This document shows positions 54,689-63,286 of a stretch of DNA of 64,000 bases, piece after piece. The translations under genes were made by a program, and so were the position numbers. The stretch is taken from positions 5,828,001 through 5,892,000 of the forward strand of contig NC_016887.1 in assembly GCF_000284035.1 (NCBI RefSeq). The letters are read 5' to 3'. Numbering within the stretch: position 1 is the first letter of the stretch; the number at the start of each line of letters is the position of its first letter. This DNA comes from Nocardia cyriacigeorgica GUH-2 (GTDB lineage Bacteria > Actinomycetota > Actinomycetes > Mycobacteriales > Mycobacteriaceae). The notes under the pieces are model-generated. The model was not told the DNA's origin. It did no database searches and saw only the letters and a program-made list of their open reading frames with translations.

Positions 54689-55270
54689 TCAGCGGTCCAG
54701 GCTGGGCAGTGGGAAGTTCAGGTAGGCCTTCGACGGCGTCGGACCACGTTGGCCCTGGTACTTGGAGCCGGTGCTGGCGCTGCCGTAGGGATTCTCGGCG
54801 GGGCTGGTCAGCCGGAACAGGCACAGCTGGCCGATCTTCATCCCCGGCCACAGCGTGATCGGCAGGTTCGCCACATTCGACAGCTCCAGCGTGATGTGCC
54901 CGCTGAAACCCGGGTCGATGAACCCGGCGGTGGAATGGGTGAGCAGGCCGAGGCGGCCCAGGCTCGACTTACCCTCCAGCCGGCCGGCCAGGTCGTCGGG
55001 CAGGCTGCAGACCTCGAGGGTGGATCCGAGCACGAACTCACCGGGGTGCAGCACGAACGGCTCCCCCGGCGCGGGCTCGACCAGGCTGGTCAGCTCGTCC
55101 TGACGTTGCGCCGGGTCGATATGGGTGTAGCGGGTGTTGTTGAATACCCGGAACATCCCGTCCAGGCGCACGTCGATACTCGACGGCTGGATCAGGTTTT
55201 CCTGGAACGGCTCGAGCCCGAGACGCCCACCGGCGATCTCCGCCCGGATGTCACGATCGGAAAGCAGCAC
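54689..55270 (-). CDS. dcd: dCTP deaminase (bifunctional dCTP deaminase/dUTPase type)
   Basis: A 193-residue trimeric enzyme that deaminates dCTP for dTTP synthesis; the M. tuberculosis homologue also has dUTPase activity. The family signature is nearly unchanged: IQPSSIDVRLDGMFRVFNN, GKSSLGRLGLLTHSTAGFID, and HITLELSNVANLPI with the catalytic Glu. The C-terminal SKYQGQRGPTPSKAY closes the active site. GTG 55270 (as MLLSDRDIRAEI) gives the mycobacterial length; a GTG two codons earlier is possible. It converges on the 54179 gene. Confidence 0.95.
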   Translation of the reverse strand: MLLSDRDIRAEIAGGRLGLEPFQENLIQPSSIDVRLDGMFRVFNNTRYTHIDPAQRQDELTSLVEPAPGEPFVLHPGEFVLGSTLEVCSLPDDLAGRLEGKSSLGRLGLLTHSTAGFIDPGFSGHITLELSNVANLPITLWPGMKIGQLCLFRLTSPAENPYGSASTGSKYQGQRGPTPSKAYLNFPLPSLDR

Positions 55271-55345
55271 GCGCACGAGCGTAATGGCAGGCCATCGCGG
55301 CGCGGACACCGGGAAGTTGTCGTACCCCTGCGGCATCATCGGCCC

Positions 55346-55726
55346 ATGTCCGATTCCGACGCAGGCGGCCACCGCCATCACGCCATCGACTACATCGAAA
55401 TCGCCGTCACCGACCTGCCCGCGGCCAAACGCTTCTATACCGAGGCGTTCGGCTGGCAGTTCAACGACTACGGACCTGCCTATGCCGGCATCCGCAACCC
55501 TGCCGGACCGGAAAACGCCGAGGTCGGCGGCCTGGCGCAGGCCGAACAGGTGCGCGGGGGCGGGCCGCTGGTGCTGCTGTACTCCAAGGATCTGGACGGC
55601 TCGGTCCGGGCGGTGGAGGCGGCGGGCGGGACCGTCGTCAACGGGCCCTACGAGTTCCCCGGCGGGCGGCGATTCCACTTCACCGACCCGAGTGGGAACG
55701 AGCTCGGGGTGTGGGCGGCGAAGTAG
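55346..55726 (+). CDS. VOC (glyoxalase/bleomycin-resistance) family protein
   Basis: A 126-residue single VOC domain. The first beta-alpha-beta unit (IDYIEIAVTDLPAAKRFYTEAFGWQF) and the last strand (RFHFTDPSGNELGVWA) are typical of the proteins annotated as glyoxalase-like. Metal ligands expected are His12 or His11 and the last-strand Glu119; the rest are less clear. Substrate unknown. ATG 55346 is chosen; it is divergent from dcd with 75 bp between starts. Confidence 0.8.
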   Translation: MSDSDAGGHRHHAIDYIEIAVTDLPAAKRFYTEAFGWQFNDYGPAYAGIRNPAGPENAEVGGLAQAEQVRGGGPLVLLYSKDLDGSVRAVEAAGGTVVNGPYEFPGGRRFHFTDPSGNELGVWAAK

Positions 55727-55848
55727 GCCCGCGCCGGGCTTATGTCCGCCCTGGACCGTTGCGCAGGTTCGTACCGGATCGAGCGGGGCCCGCCCGGGGC
55801 AGCTGCCCGATGCGCACGGCCGCTTCCGGCGCGGTCGAGCCGAGGCGC

Positions 55849-57279
55849 CTAACTCGCGTTCTGTTCGCGCGGGGCCGCCACATCCGTGATCCGCGGGAAC
55901 GGGCTGGCCGACTCGAACTGGTAGGCCAGGTCGAGCAGGGTGCGTTCGGCGCCGCGCCGGGCCGACAGCTGGATCGAGCCGGGCAGGTTCGCCGACATGC
56001 GCCCGTGTGGCAGCGATACGGCAGGGCCGCCGCCCACATTGTTGAGCGGGGTGAACCCGACGTAGTCGACGAGCTTGGCGAACAGCTCGTCGAACGGCAG
56101 GTTCGGCGATTGGTCGCCGATGCGCGGCGCCGGATGTGAGAGCACCGGGCTGAGCAGCACATCGACCTCGGCGAAATGAGCGTCGTAGAGCACCGGCGCC
56201 GCGCGTAGCCTGCGCACCGCGCCCGCAACGCTCAGCGGCCTGCTCGTCGCCAAGGCCGCCAGCCCCTTGGTGAACGGGTCACGCAGGCGCGGGTCGAAGT
56301 GCTTGCGCTGCGCGATCCGGAACGACGTCGACAGCAGCGCCGCGAGTGCCGCCCAGTACAGCTTGAAGTCCTCGACGAACTGCTCGTCGACCGCGAGCCG
56401 GGCCTCGACCAGCTCGTGGCCGAGGCCGGCGAACACGGCCGCGGCGGAGTCGAGCACGGCTCCGGTTTCCTCGTGCACTGCCCGCCCACGGACGTCGTGC
56501 CTGATCACGCCGATCCGCAGCCGCCGCTCGCTCGGGCCTTCCACCAGGCCGATCGGGGGCAGCTTGGTGTTGGTGTGGAAGCGTTCGGCGGCGGCCAGAT
56601 AGTGCGCGGTGTCGCGCACCGAGCGGGTCACGACTCCTTCGGCGACCAGATGGACCGGCAACTGCCGGGCGCCAGGCTGATCCAGCAGCCGGGTGCGGGT
56701 CGGCTTCAATCCGACCAGCCCGTTGACCGCGGCCGGGATCCGGGTCGAGCCGCCACCGTCGTTGGCATGAGCGATCGGCACGACCCCGGCCGCGACCAGC
56801 GCCGCCGACCCGCCCGATGACGCACCGGCCGAGTGGTCGGTGTTCCACGGATTGCGGGTGGGCGGCCGGTCGGCGTACTCGGTACTGGCGGAGAGGCCGA
56901 ACTCCGGCAGCGTCGACTTGCCGAGCGCGACGAATCCGGGATGCAGGAACTGGGCACCGGGGCCGGTGGTGCGCTTGGCCGGGCGCGGGTCGAACGCGGC
57001 CGATCCGTGACAGGTCGGCAGCCCGGCGATGTCGGTGTTGTCCTTGACGAAGACCGGCACACCGGAGAACACCCCGGAGGTGGCCCGCGCGGCGCGCGCC
57101 TGGGCGAAGCATTCCGCCTGAATGGCGTTGAGCTGCGGGTTGACTCGCTGCGCCCGTTCGATCGCGGCCTCGATCACCTCGGCGCGGCTCACCTGCCCGT
57201 CCCGAATCGCCGCGGCCAGGGCCACCGCGTCCAGCTCGCCGAGCGCGTCGTCGGTGAATGCGTGTGTGGGTGTGCTCAT
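55849..57279 (-). CDS. Amidase (amidase signature family)
   Basis: A 476-residue amidase-signature hydrolase. The Ser-cisSer-Lys triad is complete: Lys in VFVKDNTD, cis-Ser in AGASSGGSAALVAAG, and the nucleophile Ser in NDGGGSTRIPA. It hydrolyses carboxamides; substrate unknown, as sequence does not separate the subgroup from GatA-like enzymes beyond the absent GatB/C neighbours. Alternating GSSSGG loop and RNPWNTDHSAG are standard. It is transcribed alone, between the VOC gene and tRNA-Gly. Confidence 0.9.
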   Translation of the reverse strand: MSTPTHAFTDDALGELDAVALAAAIRDGQVSRAEVIEAAIERAQRVNPQLNAIQAECFAQARAARATSGVFSGVPVFVKDNTDIAGLPTCHGSAAFDPRPAKRTTGPGAQFLHPGFVALGKSTLPEFGLSASTEYADRPPTRNPWNTDHSAGASSGGSAALVAAGVVPIAHANDGGGSTRIPAAVNGLVGLKPTRTRLLDQPGARQLPVHLVAEGVVTRSVRDTAHYLAAAERFHTNTKLPPIGLVEGPSERRLRIGVIRHDVRGRAVHEETGAVLDSAAAVFAGLGHELVEARLAVDEQFVEDFKLYWAALAALLSTSFRIAQRKHFDPRLRDPFTKGLAALATSRPLSVAGAVRRLRAAPVLYDAHFAEVDVLLSPVLSHPAPRIGDQSPNLPFDELFAKLVDYVGFTPLNNVGGGPAVSLPHGRMSANLPGSIQLSARRGAERTLLDLAYQFESASPFPRITDVAAPREQNAS

Positions 57280-57470
57280 GTGCTGGGTGTTCCTTACTTC
57301 CGGTGCGCGCGGGCCGAGCGGTCGCGGTACCTGCCACTGCTTTCGCAGGATAACGACCCTCAGGCCGCGGCGACGCCGGTCGATGGTTTGCGCAGCTCAG
57401 CGCGTCCAACCCGTCTGGCAGCAGGTGGGTCGGCAGCAGCTCGAGCAGCAATCATCAACCCCCGACAAAA

Positions 57471-57508
57471 GCGAAGGCCCCGAGTGACTGATCACTCGGG
57501 GCCTTCGC
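57471..57508 (-). terminator. Strong intrinsic terminator of tRNA-Gly
   Basis: A perfect 17-bp stem, GCGAAGGCCCCGAGTGA / TCACTCGGGGCCTTCGC, with a 4-base loop. On the minus strand it is followed by TTTTGTC. It begins 5 bp after the tRNA end. Confidence 0.9.
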
Positions 57509-57512
57509 TCGG

Positions 57513-57583
57513 AGCCGATGACGGGAATCGAACCCGCGCTACTTGCTTGGGAAGCAAGAGTTCTACCATTGAACTACATCGGC
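57513..57583 (-). tRNA. tRNA-Gly (anticodon CCC)
   Basis: On the minus strand GCCGATG pairs with CATCGGC to form a 7-bp acceptor stem. The T arm carries GGTTCGATTCC. The anticodon stem CTTGC/GCAAG encloses TTCCCAA, so the anticodon is CCC and reads GGG codons. The D arm AGTTCAATGGTAGAACT is normal. CCA is not encoded. A strong terminator follows. Confidence 0.95.
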
Positions 57584-57809
57584 GTACGCCTTCGCGCGTC
57601 CGCGAGCTTATCAGACCAGGCGCTGCGCCGGTCAATTTCCTGAGCGTGCCCACCTGGTCAAGGTCATCGTCGATCTCATCGAGACCGACTCATATCCAGG
57701 ACTCATCGGTGCGATGAGTTTGCCCGCTACGCGAAGTCTTAACTGTGACACTCCCGCGACACGCGAACCGGGAGCATCCCCATGCAGTGAACGAGAGCGG
57801 GAGGCCAGT

Positions 57810-58397
57810 GTGAACAATCCGATTCGCCTCTACATGTCGATGTCACTCGACGGATACATCGCCGGTCCGGACGACCGGCCCGGCCAGGAGCTCGGGCGCG
57901 GCGGCGGCCGTCTGTTCAACTGGCTCGACGACCGGGAATCCGACGGTCCCAGCGGTCAGGTGTATCGCGAGGCGCTGGAGACAGGCGCGCTGATCTCGGG
58001 TCGCCGCACCTTCGAACTCGCCGGGCGCTGGCAGGGCGACCATCACGACGGTGTGCCGATCTTCGTCCTCACCCACCGAGTGGCCGATGGGGACGTGCCA
58101 CCGGGCCACGCGCGGTTCGTCACCGACGTCGACGACTGCGCCCGTCAGGCGCGCGCGGCCGCCGGGGACCGGCCGGTCATGGTGCACGGTGCGAGCGCGG
58201 CACAAGCGCTACTCAGAGCCGGGCACCTCGACGAGATGGAGATCCACCTGGTTCCGGTCCTGCTCGGCGAGGGCCGGCGGTTGTTCGACCACCTCGGTGG
58301 TGAGCACATCGAACTGGAGCTCGTCCGGCGGCTCGAGGACCGAGACGTCACGCACCTGCGCTTCCGGGTCCGCCGGCCCGATGCGGACGTCGCCTGA
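57810..58397 (+). CDS. DHFR/RibD-like reductase family protein
   Basis: A 195-residue protein of the DHFR-like RibD C-terminal family, related to the fragment at the left edge. The opening RLYMSMSLDGYIAGPDDRPG, ALISGRRTFELAGRW and the last strand MEIHLVPVLLGEGRRLFDHL are family hallmarks. These NADPH-dependent proteins are common in actinobacteria as tetracycline-neighbour or stand-alone reductases of unknown substrate. GTG 57810 follows GGGAGG at 5 bases. Monocistronic. Confidence 0.82.
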   Translation: MNNPIRLYMSMSLDGYIAGPDDRPGQELGRGGGRLFNWLDDRESDGPSGQVYREALETGALISGRRTFELAGRWQGDHHDGVPIFVLTHRVADGDVPPGHARFVTDVDDCARQARAAAGDRPVMVHGASAAQALLRAGHLDEMEIHLVPVLLGEGRRLFDHLGGEHIELELVRRLEDRDVTHLRFRVRRPDADVA

Positions 58398-58491
58398 CCC
58401 GGACGCCGCCCCCACCCGACTGCTCACGTGCAAGCACCCGGGGAAACAACGTCTGGGCACCCAGCCCGAACACTGCCCTTGACCGGATCGC

Positions 58492-58836
58492 TCACCCACC
58501 GGCCACCGCGACGTATCCGCCCCACACGAGGTAGGCCGCGTTGACTGCCACGCCGGCGGCCGACGCGCGCCCGGGCTCGGTCCGCAGGCGGTCCAACCAG
58601 ACCAACAGGTAGACCGCGAGCATGGCCGCGGCGAGCGAGCCGCCGATGTCGCGGGTGACGGGCAGGATGACCATCGTGCCGAGCGCGATCTCCGCGATGC
58701 CGGACGCCGCGACAAGCAGTTTCGGTCGCGGCATCCACGGCGGCACCAGGTTCGCGAAGTAGGCGGGGGCCAGGAAGTGTGCGAGGCCGCAGGCGAGGAG
58801 GAACAGTCCGAGCAGGGTCGCTGCGATAGCGTACAT
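58492..58836 (-). CDS. DoxX-family membrane protein
   Basis: A 114-residue protein with four hydrophobic helices, an unusually short DoxX-like form (usual 120-150). LGLFLLACGLAHFLAPAYF and PKLLVAASGIAEIALGTMVI are the DoxX marks. DoxX proteins take part in membrane redox or stress complexes in mycobacteria, but many are unassigned. ATG 58836 is 3-9 bp from the divergent AraC regulator start, so both promoters overlap the opposite gene and regulation is likely reciprocal. Confidence 0.78.
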   Translation of the reverse strand: MYAIAATLLGLFLLACGLAHFLAPAYFANLVPPWMPRPKLLVAASGIAEIALGTMVILPVTRDIGGSLAAAMLAVYLLVWLDRLRTEPGRASAAGVAVNAAYLVWGGYVAVAGG

Positions 58837-58845
58837 GGGGTGAGC

Positions 58846-59565
58846 ATGTCGCCGGAGGGCCTGTGGCGGCTTGAACGAAACGATCGCCGCGTGCTGTTCG
58901 CCTGCGACGCGACGACGGCCCTGTTCGCCGATACCGGCAGCGCGGCGGTCGGCGTCCACGACCATCCGGCCTGGAAACTGCTGCTGCCGTTGGGCGACAG
59001 TCCGGCCGAGGTCGAGCACAGCGGCCTCCTGGCACCGTCGGCGGTGCTGATCCCGCCCGGCTGGCCACATGCCAGCCGTATTTCCGATGGCTACGTCGGC
59101 GTCTTCTTCGACACCCCGCTCCTGCCGCGTGGCACCGGACCGATCGCGCTGTCTCAGCGCAGTAAGCACCGGCTCCGAGATGCGCTGGCGCTCCCCGATG
59201 ACCTCGACGGCGCCCCCGACCTGGCTGCGATCCACCGTGAGATCACCCTGCTCACCGGCCGCACCGACCACCTCGATCCGCGGATAGCCCGGGCACTCGA
59301 GCATCTGGTCGACGCGCCCACGCTCGCCGACCTGGCAAGAACCGCAGGACTTTCCGCGCCGCGGCTGCGCCGCCTCGTCCACGACCAGATCGGCGTCCCG
59401 CTCACTCGCTTGCGCCGATGGCGGCGTCTGCGCACGGCCATCGGCGTCCTGCCCACGGGCTCGGTGGCCGACGCAGCCGCGCACGCACGGTTCGCCGACA
59501 AAGCCCATCTGGCGCGCACCGCACGGAACATGGTAGGCCGTGCGCCGTCGTCGCTGCTGCTCTGA
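58846..59565 (+). CDS. AraC-family transcriptional regulator
   Basis: A 239-residue regulator. The N-terminal cupin-like half (RNDRRVLFACDATTALFADT, HPAWKLLLPLGDS, VLIPPGWPH) is followed by a two-helix-turn-helix AraC domain (TLADLARTAGLSAPRLRRLV, FADKAHLARTARNMVGRAPS). It is divergent from the DoxX gene with almost no spacer and is likely its controller. Start ATG 58846; GTG 58840 is in frame and equally possible. The stop is 2 bp from the convergent gene. Confidence 0.82.
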   Translation: MSPEGLWRLERNDRRVLFACDATTALFADTGSAAVGVHDHPAWKLLLPLGDSPAEVEHSGLLAPSAVLIPPGWPHASRISDGYVGVFFDTPLLPRGTGPIALSQRSKHRLRDALALPDDLDGAPDLAAIHREITLLTGRTDHLDPRIARALEHLVDAPTLADLARTAGLSAPRLRRLVHDQIGVPLTRLRRWRRLRTAIGVLPTGSVADAAAHARFADKAHLARTARNMVGRAPSSLLL

Positions 59566-59567
59566 AC

Positions 59568-60575
59568 TCAGCTGGGCGCTTTTTCGATCCGGGTGATGCG
59601 GGTGTGGCCGTCGAGGGTGGCGACGGTGATGAGCTGGTGGAAGGTGTCGGGGGGCTCGCCGGGGTACTGCTGGACCAGGTCGACCAGGAAGCGCTGGGGG
59701 GCGGAGTTGGCCAGGGGGGTGATGGTGACGCAGTAGCGGGTGCCGAGGGGGACCTGGGCGATGCCGCGGTCGATGCCTGCGGCGTCGGAGACGGCGGCGT
59801 CGGCGGTGACGAAATTGCGGGCGCGGTGACCGTCACGGGCGACGTAGTAGGCGTGCTCGAAGCCGAAGATCGCGTCGGCGCCGGAACCCGTGCCGCCGGT
59901 GGGCGTTCCGGAGACGACGGCGCCGCCGGTGCCGTCGAGTTGCTGCACACAGCCGTCGGCCGCGTACGGCGGCGATTCGACCGGCGACTCGGGCGGGGCC
60001 GAGGTGGGTGCCGCGGTGCTGGTCGGCAGTTGGTTGCCGCCGTTGGGCTGACCGGACGCGTGCGGCGCCTGCCCGCGGACGTCGGCCGAGACGGCGCGCT
60101 TCTCGTCGCCGCCGGTCGAGGTGGAGATGACCACGGCGACGGCCGCGATCCCGATGGCCAGGCCCACGCCCATCAGAATGCTCAGCGCGCGGCCGCCACC
60201 GTTGCCGTCGTCGCTGGTCGAGCGCTTCGCCCGAGGCGTGCGCCGGCCACCACCGATCTTGCCGCTGCGATCGATCAACGGCGGCAACAGCGACGGCTCG
60301 TGATCGCGGTAGGCGGCGACCGTTTCCTCCGGCGCGTCGTACTCCGGTTCCTGCTGCCACTGCTCCACATCGTCGGCGACCGGTTCGGCAGCCGCGGGCG
60401 GTTCCAGTGGGCCGGTGGGTGTTTCGAGCCAGTCGTCCCAGCTGCCCTCGCGCTCACCGGGACCACCCGCACGCGCGGCGGCATCGCCCGCGGGCGGTGG
60501 CCTGCGCCGGCGCCCGCGTTTACGGGGCGGCACCCGCACCATCGGCAGCCCGGGGTCGAACGGGTTGTCGCTCAT
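59568..60575 (-). CDS. Membrane-anchored DUF8176-like protein in a type VII-associated operon
   Basis: A 335-residue protein. The first 125 residues are proline-rich and charged, with KRGRRRRPPPAGD early. One membrane helix (ALSILMGVGLAIGIAAVAVV) follows, then an acidic/Thr linker and a C-terminal domain of about 110 residues with two cysteines (DGCVQQ and RYCVTI) that may form a disulfide outside. It overlaps the previous gene by 4 bp and is the last of three. Likely an accessory of the secretion substrate upstream; function unknown. Confidence 0.7.
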   Translation of the reverse strand: MSDNPFDPGLPMVRVPPRKRGRRRRPPPAGDAAARAGGPGEREGSWDDWLETPTGPLEPPAAAEPVADDVEQWQQEPEYDAPEETVAAYRDHEPSLLPPLIDRSGKIGGGRRTPRAKRSTSDDGNGGGRALSILMGVGLAIGIAAVAVVISTSTGGDEKRAVSADVRGQAPHASGQPNGGNQLPTSTAAPTSAPPESPVESPPYAADGCVQQLDGTGGAVVSGTPTGGTGSGADAIFGFEHAYYVARDGHRARNFVTADAAVSDAAGIDRGIAQVPLGTRYCVTITPLANSAPQRFLVDLVQQYPGEPPDTFHQLITVATLDGHTRITRIEKAPS

Positions 60576-61786
60576 CGGTCGTCGTCGGCGCCGATCGCGG
60601 GTGCGGTGACCATGGTCGTCGTCGCCGGGACGGTCACGCCGAGCTGGCCGGGCCGCGGCTTGCGTTCCTGATCGCCGCCGCCCTGGCCGGTGCCGGGCGG
60701 AATGACCATGCCGCCGTGGTGCCCGCCCGAGTTCGGCGGCGCGGCGAACGGACCGTTACCACCGCCACCTCCGCCGTTCTCGGACGGTTTCGGCTCGGCC
60801 GGAAGCGAACGCGGCGGGGCCGGGGGCGGCGCGGCCATCGCCGCGCCGGGGGCGGACGGCGCCGTTTCCGGTTTCGGCGCGGGCCCGCCACCGAAGTCGA
60901 ACGCCTTCGGCGGCACCGGACTACCCGGAGTGCCTGCGGGCGCGGTGGAGGCCGGGCCGGTCTTCGCGTCGTCGGCCTTGTCCGGGTTGAGCGCCTGCTC
61001 GATCGCGGTGCCGGCCTGCGCGCCGACCGTGTCGACCACCTTCAGGCCGACATCGGCGATCCGGTCGATGATCTTGGTGCCGAGTTCCACGCCCGCATCG
61101 ATGGCGGTGGTGCCCAGCTGCACACCCGCCGCCACCAGCTGCTGCTGCAACTGCAACTGCATCACCAGTGCCGGGTCCATCGGCTGGCCGGGCACGGCGC
61201 CCGGCACGGTGGTCGTGGTGGTGCCGGGGACGGGAGTGGTGAGCACCCCTTGTGGGGTGGTCATGGTCATCGGGCCCATATCGCGCAATCGCTGCCGGTG
61301 ACCGTCCATCTCGCCCTGGGCGGTATTCACCACACCCAGCGCCTCGCGGATGGCCTGGGCCGCGCGGTCGATCACCGCATCGGTTTCCGGGGCCGAGGTG
61401 GCGGTGTCGAGGATGGCGCGGGCGTCGCGACGGAAATCGTCGATGATGACGTCGACCTCGCGGGCGGCGCGGCTACTGGTGCCATGCGCGTCCGACAGCA
61501 ACGCCGCGTACAGCGGGCCGCGATCGGCGACCGCGCCGATCTCACTGCGCGTGGTCCGGATGACGGGCACCGCGGTATCGGCGGCCTGCCCCGACCACGA
61601 CGATTCCAGCGCGTGCAGCCCACGGGTCTGGGTGGATTCGGTGGCGTCGGCGGTGGCCGAGGCCGTGGTCAACGCGCCGAGCACCTGCTGATCGGGTGCG
61701 GGCGCGCCGGAACCGAGCCCGGACCGTAGCCGGCGCAGCGGTTCGGCCAGCACCGTCACCATCGGCGGATCGGAGATCGGTTTCAT
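60572..61786 (-). CDS. WXG-motif protein, probable type VII secretion substrate partner
   Basis: A 404-residue protein. Residues 1-170 are helical, with a WXG motif in LESSWSGQAADTAV followed by a second long helix pair (REVDVIIDDFRRDARAILD), as in fused or elongated WXG100/PPE-type proteins. Residues 180-404 are Pro/Gly/Ala-rich with a helical insert (QLQLQQQLVAAGVQLGTTAI). No signal peptide is present, as expected for ESX substrates. ATG 61786 and the upstream stop overlap by 4 bp, so it is translated together with the EspC-like gene. Confidence 0.7.
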   Translation of the reverse strand: MKPISDPPMVTVLAEPLRRLRSGLGSGAPAPDQQVLGALTTASATADATESTQTRGLHALESSWSGQAADTAVPVIRTTRSEIGAVADRGPLYAALLSDAHGTSSRAAREVDVIIDDFRRDARAILDTATSAPETDAVIDRAAQAIREALGVVNTAQGEMDGHRQRLRDMGPMTMTTPQGVLTTPVPGTTTTTVPGAVPGQPMDPALVMQLQLQQQLVAAGVQLGTTAIDAGVELGTKIIDRIADVGLKVVDTVGAQAGTAIEQALNPDKADDAKTGPASTAPAGTPGSPVPPKAFDFGGGPAPKPETAPSAPGAAMAAPPPAPPRSLPAEPKPSENGGGGGGNGPFAAPPNSGGHHGGMVIPPGTGQGGGDQERKPRPGQLGVTVPATTTMVTAPAIGADDDR

Positions 61787-62106
61787 GCCTGATCACCCGC
61801 CCGGCCGAGCGCGGTGGCGGCGGTGGCGTCCAGGTCGGCGGCCGCGGCGGCCTGCCCCTGCACCGTCTGCCCGTAGGCGGTGACCAGCGTCGCCGCGGTG
61901 GTCAGCGCGGTGTGATCGTCGGCGACGGCCGCGACGAACTCGGTCGCGAAATCGGCACCGAGCAAACCCACTCCGGCGGCGATGCGCGCGATATCGGTAC
62001 CGGGCTCCAACTGGGCCGCCGCACCCGCGAGCTCATCTGCCACCTGATCCGCGACCACCTTGTATGTGCTCACCGCATCCGGATCGATCCGCACAGTTCG
62101 CGCCAC
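61783..62106 (-). CDS. EspC-like type VII secretion-associated protein
   Basis: A 107-residue protein of the ESX-1 secretion-associated EspC-type (DUF2580) family: two long alanine-rich helices around a turn (TYKVVADQVADELAGAAAQL, then ADFATEFVAAVADDHTALT). There is no signal peptide. GTG 62106 has AAGGGGG at 5 bases, which decides the start against an upstream ATG. It leads a three-gene operon in which each gene overlaps the next by 4 bp. No ESX ATPase or membrane genes are within the window. Confidence 0.75.
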   Translation of the reverse strand: MARTVRIDPDAVSTYKVVADQVADELAGAAAQLEPGTDIARIAAGVGLLGADFATEFVAAVADDHTALTTAATLVTAYGQTVQGQAAAAADLDATAATALGRAGDQA

Positions 62107-62266
62107 TTCGGCCCCCTTCGCTCGTCGTTCGGGTACGACTGGACTGTAGAACAAAAGCCCTGACCCAGCGTCTTCCACGATGGGTTACCCAGCGGGACAC
62201 CGCAACCCCCACGACCGAAACGCGACGCCCGCGCGTGTCGCGCCCCCTACACGCACCGCCGCGCGC

Positions 62267-62764
62267 TCACCCCGCGCGCAGCAGCCGGAACCGGGAGCCG
62301 TGGAAGATGAGCGGTTCGCGGTGCGGATGGGTGGCGATCCGATCGATCCCGAGGATGACGACCTGGTGATCGCCCGCCGGGACCTGCGCCTGCACGGTTC
62401 CTTCGATCCAGGCCGACGCACCGTGGATGAACACGCCGTCCCCGCTACCGTGATGCAGCGCCAGCCCCTGGAAACGGTTGGCGGACCGGCTACCGAGGGC
62501 GCGGGCCGCGTCCTGCTGTTCGGTGCCGAGCAGGCTGAGGCCGAGTTGGTCCGCGCCCGTCAGCCGGGGCCAGGTGGTGGAGGTGTTCTGCACGCAGAAC
62601 GACACCAGCGGCGGATCGAGCGACACGGGCACGAAGGTCGCCACCGCCAAACCGTGCGGGACGCCGTCGACGCGGGCGCAGACCGCAACCACCCCGCTGG
62701 GGAAGTTCGCGAACGCGCGACGCAGACCGGCGCCGTCGGCGGGTACGGAGAACAGTTCATCCAT
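62267..62764 (-). CDS. Flavin reductase-like FMN-binding protein
   Basis: A 165-residue flavin:NAD(P)H oxidoreductase of the split-barrel type. The opening LRRAFANFPSGVVAVCARVDG, VSFCVQNTSTTWPRL and LGLSLLGTEQQDAA match the family that supplies reduced flavin to two-component monooxygenases. It overlaps the FMN reductase gene by 8 bp and follows it in an operon with a DszC/SfnC-like monooxygenase, which would use its FMNH2. It is the most downstream gene of that operon in the window. Confidence 0.85.
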   Translation of the reverse strand: MDELFSVPADGAGLRRAFANFPSGVVAVCARVDGVPHGLAVATFVPVSLDPPLVSFCVQNTSTTWPRLTGADQLGLSLLGTEQQDAARALGSRSANRFQGLALHHGSGDGVFIHGASAWIEGTVQAQVPAGDHQVVILGIDRIATHPHREPLIFHGSRFRLLRAG

Positions 62765-63269
62765 GATTCGGTACTCCCGTTCTGGTCAGCGCGTCGACCA
62801 CCGGCCGCCACCGCCGCGCGTATTCGGCGATGACGCCGTCGTCCTGGAAGGTGCGATCCGACAGGTAGAGCCCGGGCAACGGCGTGGTGGCGCCGAGTTC
62901 CACCAGGACCGGTTTGAGCAGCAGGTCGGGCGCGAGAGCGTGCGCCGGGCCCGCACCGAGCATCAGAGGTACCGCCACCACGCCGGCCAATCCGGTTCCG
63001 CCGTCGAACTGTTCGAGGAACAGTTTCAGCAGGCCGGTGTAGGTGGCTTTGAAAGTGGGGCTGGCGAAGACCACCAACTCCGATTCGGCGACCGTGCGCA
63101 CCGTCTCGGCGACCCGCGGATCACCCCACGACAGCAGGGCGGGCCCCAACGACACCAGATCCACCACCGTTGGCGTGGACTCCGGCCGCAAAGCTTCGGC
63201 GAGCAACGTCGCCGCGGTCGATGTGCGCGAGCCCGGTTTCGGATTGCCGACCACCACCGTCACTGCCAC
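62757..63269 (-). CDS. NADPH-dependent FMN reductase (SsuE/MsuE-like)
   Basis: A 170-residue flavodoxin-fold reductase. The FMN loop VVGNPKPGSRTSTAATLL is at the N-terminus, ELVVFASPTFKATYTGLLK in the middle. Such enzymes provide FMNH2 for sulfonate or sulfone monooxygenases. GTG 63269 follows GAGGAG. It lies 17 bp after the monooxygenase gene and overlaps the flavin reductase, so the operon carries two reductases, possibly with different nicotinamide preference. Confidence 0.85.
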   Translation of the reverse strand: MAVTVVVGNPKPGSRTSTAATLLAEALRPESTPTVVDLVSLGPALLSWGDPRVAETVRTVAESELVVFASPTFKATYTGLLKLFLEQFDGGTGLAGVVAVPLMLGAGPAHALAPDLLLKPVLVELGATTPLPGLYLSDRTFQDDGVIAEYARRWRPVVDALTRTGVPNHG

Positions 63270-63286
63270 TTTCTTCTCCTCACTCC

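Noticed and set aside
57714..57809. Upstream start for the DHFR-like protein
   Set aside because: GTG 57810 has GGGAGG at ideal spacing and begins the conserved strand; the extension looks random.
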